From JBMOLK01 sp049325575 (GTDB lineage: Bacteria > Bacillota > Clostridia > Acetivibrionales > Acetivibrionaceae), in assembly GCA_049325575.1 (NCBI GenBank), contig JBMOLK010000139.1:1-13249 (forward strand): 13,249 bases of DNA. The letters are read 5' to 3'. The position numbers and the translations under genes were made by a program. Every line of letters starts with the position of its first letter. Positions within the stretch are counted from its first letter, which is position 1. Below are positions 6,947-11,630 of this stretch, in pieces. The notes beneath the pieces are model-generated. The model saw nothing but the letters and a program-made list of their open reading frames with translations, made no database searches and had not been told where the DNA came from.

Positions 6947-7261
6947 ATGGATGAGATTTTAAAAGCAATTCAAGATTGGGGAGGGATAATTGCCCTTGTT
7001 AGCACAGCATTATTAGGGCTGTTTCATAGCAGGCTTGCTAGATTTATCAAAGAGTTTATAGAAGCTGTAGTTTCTTCAAAGGCTGTCTTGGACGATATGG
7101 AAAAGAGCTTAATGGATTTTCAAAAGTCCATTGAGGATAAAGAACTCACAAAGGAAGAATTAAATAACATAATGGCAAATTTAGCAAAGGTAACAGGCGA
7201 GATAAGAATGACATTGAAAGATTGGAGGGATGTATTGGATAGCTTTAAGAAACCTGTTTAA
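6947..7261 (+). CDS. Small membrane/coiled-coil protein, second holin candidate
   Basis: This 104-aa protein opens with a short amphipathic stretch (MDEILKAIQDWG), then a membrane-type segment (GIIALVSTALLGLF, about residues 13-26), a basic turn (HSRLARF), and long charged helices to the C-terminus (SSKAVLDDMEKSLMDFQKSI and beyond). One N-terminal TM plus a soluble helical tail is a common phage holin or holin-like layout. The ribosome site AAGGAGG at 6927-6933 runs into a G7 tract before ATG 6947. Its stop overlaps the next start by 1 nt (TAATG). Confidence 0.55.
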   Translation: MDEILKAIQDWGGIIALVSTALLGLFHSRLARFIKEFIEAVVSSKAVLDDMEKSLMDFQKSIEDKELTKEELNNIMANLAKVTGEIRMTLKDWRDVLDSFKKPV

Positions 7262-7506
7262 TGCCGAATGCTAAAGAAAGATTAGAAATAGCGGTTAATG
7301 AAATACAGAAGGCAATTGGAAAGATTAACAGGAAATTATGTGATAAGCCTAGTGAACTTAAGAAAGAAGTTATTAAGCAGATTATCAGACTTTTAAAGGT
7401 CTGGCAGGCTTACGATAACAGAAAGCATTGGAACAAGAAAAAGGAAAGATGGACAAAAAGATTTTTAGAGGAACTAATTTTGGCTTTGTTAAAAAGACTA
7501 TCCTAG
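7261..7506 (+). CDS. Small basic helical protein, unknown
   Basis: This 81-aa protein is very rich in Lys, Arg and Glu, with probable amphipathic helices throughout (KERLEIAVNEIQKAIGKI, then VIKQIIRLLKVWQAY, then KRFLEELILALLKRL) and a single Cys. It has no membrane segment, signal or known motif. It starts on the preceding stop (TAATG). The downstream exported gene begins inside its last 58 nt in another frame, so the shared region is constrained in two frames. No function can be assigned. Confidence 0.5.
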   Translation: MPNAKERLEIAVNEIQKAIGKINRKLCDKPSELKKEVIKQIIRLLKVWQAYDNRKHWNKKKERWTKRFLEELILALLKRLS

Positions 7507-7799
7507 GGCTGGTTTTTTTAGTCCTTCCAGCCCTATCCTTTGGTTTTTATATCCCCGATATAAAATCCCAGATAGTTTATCAAGTGAAAAATAATACAAT
7601 CGGAATGGGGCTCGGAATTGAGTTGTGCGAAAAGGAAAAGATAATCAGTAATTTTTTCCTTGCTCAAAATATTCTTGGTTTGGAATTGGGATATTTGGTT
7701 ATTCCTATCATTGAAGGAGAAATTGGTGGATTTCTTGCTTATGATGTTCACGACAGAGATAATGAAGCAGGGTTATATTTTTCTTGGATTAAATTTTGA
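7449..7799 (+). CDS. Small exported glycine-rich beta protein, unknown
   Basis: ATG 7449 gives a 116-aa product; a TTG at 7428 is possible but less likely. The signal peptide has a long n-region (MDKKIFRGTNFGFVKK), a core TILGLVFLVLPAL and a plausible site SFG|FYIP near residue 32. The short mature part (~84 aa) alternates hydrophobic and small residues (NNTIGMGLGIEL, LGLELGYLVIP, GEIGGFLAYDV) and ends in aromatic SWIKF. This resembles outer-membrane beta strands, although it is too short for a full barrel alone. It overlaps the previous gene by 58 nt and the nuclease gene by 1 nt. The protein at 9244 has a similar layout. Confidence 0.5.
   Translation: MDKKIFRGTNFGFVKKTILGLVFLVLPALSFGFYIPDIKSQIVYQVKNNTIGMGLGIELCEKEKIISNFFLAQNILGLELGYLVIPIIEGEIGGFLAYDVHDRDNEAGLYFSWIKF
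7504..7535 (+). repeat. 9-bp inverted repeat across a stop codon and signal-peptide region
   Basis: TAGGGCTGG (7504-7512) and CCAGCCCTA (7527-7535) are perfect complements around a 14-nt loop that contains T7. The left arm includes the TAG stop of the helical protein. The T-tract is in the loop, not after the stem, so this is not an intrinsic terminator. Confidence 0.55.
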
Positions 7800-8134
7800 T
7801 GGAAAATCTTTATATTTATAAGGCAAGAGTAAAACGGATAATTGATGGAGATACTATAATTGCCGATATTGATTTAGGATTTAATGTTTGGATTAAAGAT
7901 GTAAGGGTTAGACTAGCTAGGATAGAAGCCCCCAATAAGAAAAATGGTTTAGAACAATGGGAGAGGTCAAAGAAAGCATTGGCGGATAAACTTCTGATGG
8001 AAGAAGAAATTATAATAAAAACAATAAAAGACAAAGAGGATAAATATGGTAGGATGTTGGGTGAAATTTGGCTGGACAAAGAAAATATAAACAGTTGGAT
8101 GGTAGAAAAGGGATATGCTACGATATATGGATGA
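7799..8134 (+). CDS. Staphylococcal nuclease-like (SNase/thermonuclease fold) protein
   Basis: This 111-aa protein matches the SNase family (Ca-dependent DNA/RNA phosphodiesterase). Visible motifs are VKRIIDGDTIIADID (Asp16 and Asp18 in the metal loop), VRLARIEAPN, and DKYGRMLGEIW. By comparison with S. aureus nuclease, the catalytic Arg35 and Arg87 correspond to Arg38 and Arg85 here, and Asp40 to Glu43. The general-base Glu43 position ('APE/TPE' in most relatives) is Asn46. The chain ends soon after SWMVEKGYA, so it is a compact single domain without a signal peptide. The start ATG overlaps the previous stop (TGATG). The fold is confident; activity is uncertain because of the Asn. Confidence 0.85.
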   Translation: MENLYIYKARVKRIIDGDTIIADIDLGFNVWIKDVRVRLARIEAPNKKNGLEQWERSKKALADKLLMEEEIIIKTIKDKEDKYGRMLGEIWLDKENINSWMVEKGYATIYG

Positions 8135-8309
8135 AATATTAAATGTGTCTTGTCCCAAATGTAATAAAGGAAAAGTAGTAAAAAAGTATTGGGGGGGGAA
8201 CGGAGGAACAATAGAATATAGATATGTATGCTCCCAAAAATGCGGATATATGGAATTAAAAGAGGAAAAAATAAATGAAAGAGGAACAGATAATCAGTCT
8301 GTTAAATAA
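8127..8309 (+). CDS. Small zinc-ribbon protein
   Basis: ATG 8127 gives 60 aa (ATG 8115 would add four residues). Four Cys form a zinc-ribbon pattern, CPKC at residues 9-12 and C-x3-C at 35-39 (CSQKCGY), around KGKVVKKYWGG and a short beta turn. This resembles topoisomerase-type or ribosomal zinc ribbons and suggests nucleic-acid or protein binding. The C-terminus is charged. It overlaps the nuclease gene and, by 35 nt, the protease gene. A G8 homopolymer lies between the two Cys pairs, so a one-base slip would remove the second pair. Confidence 0.6.
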   Translation: MDEILNVSCPKCNKGKVVKKYWGGNGGTIEYRYVCSQKCGYMELKEEKINERGTDNQSVK

Positions 8310-9213
8310 GGGCGGAGTTGTTTGTGTTGGAGAAGGAGAAAAGACAACAAACAATAAAAAGACAGGTATTAGAGGAATAGTGGTTGGAGTGAAAGAAAAA
8401 AAGCCTATCTCGGAAATCTCTAAGCAGGACATTATCCCTGAGAAGATAGGAAATCTTAAAAGCGATGTCATTGAGATAGGAAAGGTAGTTGCCTTTCAAG
8501 AGCCCCAGCAAAGAAAAATAAGACCTTTAATTGGAGGGATAAGCATTGGACACAAGGACATAACCGCAGGAACATTAGGATTTTTTTATAAGGATTACAT
8601 TGTCTCAAATAATCACGTGCTCGCCAATTGCAACAATGCTCTGAAGGGCGATAATATAATTCAACCAGGGATATATGATGGTGGAGCAGAAAAGGTCGCA
8701 GAATTGGTCTGTTTTCAGCCTTTGGTTTTTACTAATAGCAAAACTTGCGGAAAAACTAGCTTTGTTTTAAGCCTCTTAAACAAGATTGCTGAAATAACTA
8801 AATCTCCAACTAGATTTTCAGCAAGAAGTGCTATAGTAAGCAATAAGGTAGATGTTGCGATAGCTAAACCCATTGTTCCTATTACAAACAAAATATTAAA
8901 TATCGGCGAAATTAAAGATGAAATAAGACAGGCAGTAATTGGGCTTAAGGTTAAAAAGATGGGCAGAACAACAGGATTGACCATAGGAAAGATAAAGATT
9001 ATAAATGCTTATGTGAAGGTTGAATATGGAGATAAAAAGGCTATCTTTAAAGGACAAATTGCTACAAATGCAATGAGTAAGGGGGGTGATTCTGGCTCTT
9101 TGCTTTTGGATGAAGAAAATAGACCCGTTGGTTTGCTTTTTGCAGGCTCGGAATATGTTAGCTTTTTTAATCCGTTTCAAGATACGTTTGATTTTCTGGT
9201 AAGGAATATTTAA
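8275..9213 (+). CDS. Trypsin-like serine protease (S1-fold, phage-associated)
   Basis: This 312-aa protein has an intact chymotrypsin-fold triad: His114 in IVSNNHVLAN, Asp193 in KVDVAIAKP, and Ser273 in GGDSGS. The family signature around it, ISIGHKDITAGTLGFF and then GDNIIQPGIYDGG, matches a group of bacterial and phage trypsin-like peptidases related to the Nal1-type S1 fold. The first ~75 residues (GIRGIVVGVKEKKP, then IPEKIGN, then DVIEIGKVVAF) are the usual N-terminal extension of that group. There is no signal peptide, so it should act in the cytoplasm, in the virion, or after lysis. An insert at about 150-185 separates His and Asp. The ribosome site is GAGG, about 8 nt upstream of ATG. 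The substrate is unknown. Confidence 0.85.
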   Translation: MKEEQIISLLNKGGVVCVGEGEKTTNNKKTGIRGIVVGVKEKKPISEISKQDIIPEKIGNLKSDVIEIGKVVAFQEPQQRKIRPLIGGISIGHKDITAGTLGFFYKDYIVSNNHVLANCNNALKGDNIIQPGIYDGGAEKVAELVCFQPLVFTNSKTCGKTSFVLSLLNKIAEITKSPTRFSARSAIVSNKVDVAIAKPIVPITNKILNIGEIKDEIRQAVIGLKVKKMGRTTGLTIGKIKIINAYVKVEYGDKKAIFKGQIATNAMSKGGDSGSLLLDEENRPVGLLFAGSEYVSFFNPFQDTFDFLVRNI

Positions 9214-9243
9214 GATTTAGATAAATTAAATTTGGAGGACAAT

Positions 9244-9651
9244 ATGATGAAAAAGATTTTATTAGCATTAGGGTTGATGGCATTGCCATTATGGGCTGAT
9301 GAGACCTATTCCCTGCGGGGGGCATCTGTTTGGGTAAAAGAGGCAAATGGAATTTGTCTTGGAGCAGGGATAAGGACAGAAACACCAATAAACCTTCCTG
9401 TTTTAAATACATTAGGGATTGATTTTGTTGTTGTGAAGAAGGATACTTATTATGGCGGAATAGGCATAGGCTTTGCTCCATCCGATATGGTTGACATATC
9501 CGTAGGAATTACAGCCAATAGGGATACTGGAAAAGGAAGCGGATATATCGGTATCACAGGAAATATAGACCTATTGCGTCAATTGTGGGAAACAGTAGCC
9601 TCTGCTGTTAGCTCAGGGCTTGCCACAGCTTCTTCATTGGGGGAGAAATGA
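9244..9651 (+). CDS. Small exported glycine-rich beta protein, unknown
   Basis: ATG 9244 or 9247 follows GGAGG at 9234-9238; 9244 gives 135 aa. The signal peptide is clean (MMKKILLALGLMALPLWA|DET). The mature protein has alternating beta-type segments (GASVWVKE, GICLGAGIRTETP, YYGGIGIGFAP, VDISVGITAN, GSGYIGITGN), suggesting amphipathic strands of an outer-membrane or periplasmic protein, then a helix (LRQLWETVASAVSSGLAT). It is the last gene of the exported/lysis block and ends in an ATGA overlap with the tail genes. The 30-nt gap before it is one of the largest gaps in the window. No family is recognised. Confidence 0.55.
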   Translation: MMKKILLALGLMALPLWADETYSLRGASVWVKEANGICLGAGIRTETPINLPVLNTLGIDFVVVKKDTYYGGIGIGFAPSDMVDISVGITANRDTGKGSGYIGITGNIDLLRQLWETVASAVSSGLATASSLGEK

Positions 9652-9818
9652 AAACGATTGTTTATGAAGGACAGGGAGAGACAATCCAAAATCCTTTGCT
9701 TGGCATTGTCAAGAGAGGGGAGGAAAGAAAAATAGATAAAGATTTGGTAGATAGACTTCTTAAATATCCTGGCTTTAGGATAGTTGAGGAGGAAAAACCA
9801 AAGGGAGGTAAAAAATAA
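9648..9818 (+). CDS. 56-aa phage protein preceding the tail tube gene
   Basis: This is a short gene supported by exact coupling: its ATG overlaps the previous stop (ATGA) and its TAA overlaps the tail tube ATG (TAATG). GGGGAG lies just before the start. The product begins MKTIVYEGQG and has RGEERKIDKDLVDRLL and YPGFRIVEEE, then a Lys/Gly tail. This resembles small phage proteins often found between connector and tail genes, with a 'Gly-x-Arg ... leucine-rich ... F-x-V' layout. No function is known to me. Confidence 0.7.
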   Translation: MKTIVYEGQGETIQNPLLGIVKRGEERKIDKDLVDRLLKYPGFRIVEEEKPKGGKK

Positions 9819-11080
9819 TGGCAGATAGAATTGGTGCAGATAGTCAACTGGGAATAGGCTTTGAAACTACACCAGGGACAAAGGCATCCTCATTGATTTC
9901 ATACAGATTTGATGTGGAAATGCCTATAGACATTCATATTGAAAGAAATAAGATAGAAAGGATGGTAGTTCAATCAGGATTTTCTCCCTTAAAATATGTG
10001 GCAGGGATGAAGAAAATCCCCGCATCAGCGATAAACAAAGAGCTTTACACAAGGGGAGATGGTTATTTTTGGAGGATGCTTTTTGGGCAAACCCCAACTA
10101 CCACTGCTCCTTCAGATGAGGTATTGCTTGCTGCCACATCAATTGCTGCTACAATGTCATTGACTAGCCAGCCATCAGCAGGAAACAAGCCTGCTATATT
10201 AAAGTGCACGGTTGCAGGAGCTACTGCCTGGGGAACAATCACCATTACAGGAACAGATGGTAATGGAACTGCTATCACTGAAACATTAACCTATACTTCC
10301 AACACAACCATAAACACCACAAAGTATTTTGCTACGGTAAATGCTGGTGGTATCACCACCTCTGGATTTACGGGAGGAACATTAGCGATTAACGGCAACC
10401 GAAACACATATAAACACGAATTCGCATTAGCAAACGATGTTCCTAGCATTACAATGGAAATCTCTAAAGGAGGCTATCCTTTCACTTATTGGGGTTGTGG
10501 ATTAACCTCTGCTCAATTTAAAGTAGACACTCCAGAGGGAATAACCAAAGGGACATTCTCTTTTGTTGGTAAGGATGGTGAGCCAAAATCATTAGCAGGA
10601 ACAACAACACCTTCATCTTTGAGTTCTTTGGTGAAAGAGATATTTTTAAATTGGAGATGTGGATTAAGAATTGATGATACCCTTATCGGCATTAAATCAA
10701 TAAATTTCACAATAAGCAATAATTTACTGGAGGATACCGCTGAAATAAAGGAGAGCGTTCCTTTACAAATTCCCCGATTAGTAAGGGGTGGGAAAAGGAC
10801 AATTACGGGGACAATCAACCGACAATTTGAGGACAGCACCTATTTTGACAAATGGATAAATGGAACTTCAGCAAAGCTTTCAGTTAAAGGAACAAGCCAG
10901 CCTTATGCAGGACCCCTAGAAACAGTTGAGTTCGTCTTTCCAACAATTATGTTTGAGGGAACAGACCCTACGGTTTCTGATATGAGCTTAATGTATAATG
11001 ACCTACCCTTTTCTGCCTTTGGAGAGGGAAATAACGAAGCGACCCTTACCATTTATTCCCTTGATGCTAATTATAACTGA
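9818..11080 (+). CDS. Phage major tail (tail tube) protein with probable Ig-like insertion
   Basis: This 420-aa protein sits directly before the tail assembly chaperone and tape measure, the standard place of the tail tube gene. The N-terminus (GADSQLGIGFETTPGTKA) is typical of tail tube proteins, and the C-terminal half has the expected beta pattern (GLRIDDTLIGIKSINFTISNN, RTITGTINRQFED, KLSVKGTSQ). Residues ~100-195 differ in style: a Thr/Gly-rich segment (ILKCTVAGATAWGTITITG, TDGNGTAITETLTYTS, GGTLAING) resembling an inserted Ig-like domain that would be displayed on the tail surface. The length exceeds simple tail tube proteins, consistent with the insertion. The next gene starts on its stop (TGATG). 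Confidence 0.82.
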   Translation: MADRIGADSQLGIGFETTPGTKASSLISYRFDVEMPIDIHIERNKIERMVVQSGFSPLKYVAGMKKIPASAINKELYTRGDGYFWRMLFGQTPTTTAPSDEVLLAATSIAATMSLTSQPSAGNKPAILKCTVAGATAWGTITITGTDGNGTAITETLTYTSNTTINTTKYFATVNAGGITTSGFTGGTLAINGNRNTYKHEFALANDVPSITMEISKGGYPFTYWGCGLTSAQFKVDTPEGITKGTFSFVGKDGEPKSLAGTTTPSSLSSLVKEIFLNWRCGLRIDDTLIGIKSINFTISNNLLEDTAEIKESVPLQIPRLVRGGKRTITGTINRQFEDSTYFDKWINGTSAKLSVKGTSQPYAGPLETVEFVFPTIMFEGTDPTVSDMSLMYNDLPFSAFGEGNNEATLTIYSLDANYN

Positions 11081-11445
11081 TGAGAAGAAAAAAAAGCGTT
11101 TTTACAATACTTGAAAATCAAAAAGGAATTCATCTACCTATCCCCAATCTTCAGTCTCTTATTTTACTTGACGAAAGGTTTAATTTTATGGAGGGAGGGG
11201 CAGCCAATTCAAGTCTCACAATTAGGGATATTGTATTTATTCTCTGGGTTTTGGAAAATCAAGAAAAAGATTTGCTTAATATGCCAGAAGAAGGAAGGCA
11301 AAAGGAAATCAGTGAAAAATCAAGACAATTAGAAGCCTCCCAGCTAATGGAATATTCAATCGCAATCAATAAAGTAATGGAGCAAGCCTTTGGACAGATG
11401 CAAAAGACAACGACAACAGTATCACAAAAAAAAACACAAATATAG
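11080..11445 (+). CDS. Tail assembly chaperone, unshifted (gpG-like) form
   Basis: This is a 121-aa soluble, mainly helical protein between the tail tube and tape measure genes, the position of lambda gpG-type chaperones. The N-terminus is short and beta-like (VFTILENQKG), followed by helices (LTIRDIVFILWVLENQ, then QLMEYSIAINKVMEQAFGQM) and a polar tail ending TVSQKKTQI. The AAA-AAA Lys codons of this tail are in a nine-A run where ribosomes can slip -1 to make the longer form. Its start overlaps the tail tube stop. Family sequences are very divergent, so position, size and the frameshift are the main evidence. Confidence 0.8.
   Translation: MRRKKSVFTILENQKGIHLPIPNLQSLILLDERFNFMEGGAANSSLTIRDIVFILWVLENQEKDLLNMPEEGRQKEISEKSRQLEASQLMEYSIAINKVMEQAFGQMQKTTTTVSQKKTQI
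11427..11433 (+). promoter_or_regulatory. Programmed -1 frameshift slippery site A_AAA_AAA
   Basis: Zero-frame codons are CAA (11425), AAA (11428), AAA (11431), so A_AAA_AAA fits the X_XXY_YYZ rule for tandem -1 slippage; nine As run 11426-11434. The -1 frame is open from 11373 through 11600 while the zero frame stops 10 nt after the run. No clear upstream stimulatory Shine-Dalgarno or strong downstream hairpin was found close by. Confidence 0.8.
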
Positions 11446-11603
11446 ATGAGGCAATATGTTTTTTGGTGGAAAAAACAGGATGGACGATTGAGTATATTTT
11501 AAAGCTAAAAATAAATGTAGCTACCCTTTTTCTTAATTATTTTGCTGAAAGGGAGGTAGAAAGATTTAAATTAAAAGCAAGTTTAATGGGGATTAAGGTT
11601 TAA
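11433..11603 (+). CDS. Tail assembly chaperone -1 frameshift extension (gpT-like part of gpGT)
   Basis: After slippage, translation continues in the -1 frame for 56 codons (NTNIDEAICF at the start, GWTIEYILKL in the middle, MGIKV at the end) to TAA at 11601-11603. This gives a fused product of about 174 aa with the first 118 residues of the short form. The extension has no ATG of its own until 11586, so it is not an independent gene. The Cys-Phe-Leu-Val ... Gly-Trp-Thr-Ile-Glu-Tyr-Ile-Leu segment and long helix are typical of the T part of tail chaperones, which recruits tail tube subunits to the G-bound tape measure. An indel in the A run is the alternative explanation. Confidence 0.8.
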   Translation, partial: NTNIDEAICFLVEKTGWTIEYILKLKINVATLFLNYFAEREVERFKLKASLMGIKV

Positions 11604-11607
11604 TCCC
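11589..11607 (+). repeat. Inverted repeat across the chaperone-extension stop codon
   Basis: GGGATTAA (11589-11596), loop GGT, TTAATCCC (11600-11607): a perfect 8-bp stem with a 3-nt loop enclosing the TAA stop, followed by the T-rich TATTTTGCTTTTT. It could weakly terminate transcription or shape translation of the tape measure gene that starts at 11631, whose own ribosome site is poor. The stem is AT-rich in its upper half and the T-tract is interrupted, so termination is doubtful. Confidence 0.5.
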
Positions 11608-11630
11608 TATTTTGCTTTTTAAAAAAGAAA

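Noticed and set aside
7816..8211. 131-codon minus-strand open frame
   Set aside because: Antisense to the SNase-like gene, which has clear family motifs on the plus strand.
9214..9243. AT-rich 30-nt gap as a promoter
   Set aside because: Contains a Shine-Dalgarno for the next gene, but no paired -35/-10 boxes could be identified; a promoter here would be guesswork.
10345..10361. GGTGGT-ATC-ACCACC hairpin
   Set aside because: Short, internal to the tail tube gene, and explained by Gly-Gly and Thr-Thr codons.
11111..11332. 73-codon plus-strand frame inside the tail chaperone gene
   Set aside because: Lies in another frame of the chaperone gene, has no ribosome site, and its product is a Lys/Ile-rich shadow. 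It does not connect to the frameshift extension, which uses the frame opening at 11373.
11446..11502. ATG at 11446 just after the chaperone stop as the start of a new gene
   Set aside because: This frame ends after 18 codons. The long open frame here is the -1 frame, which is reached by slippage and has no early ATG.
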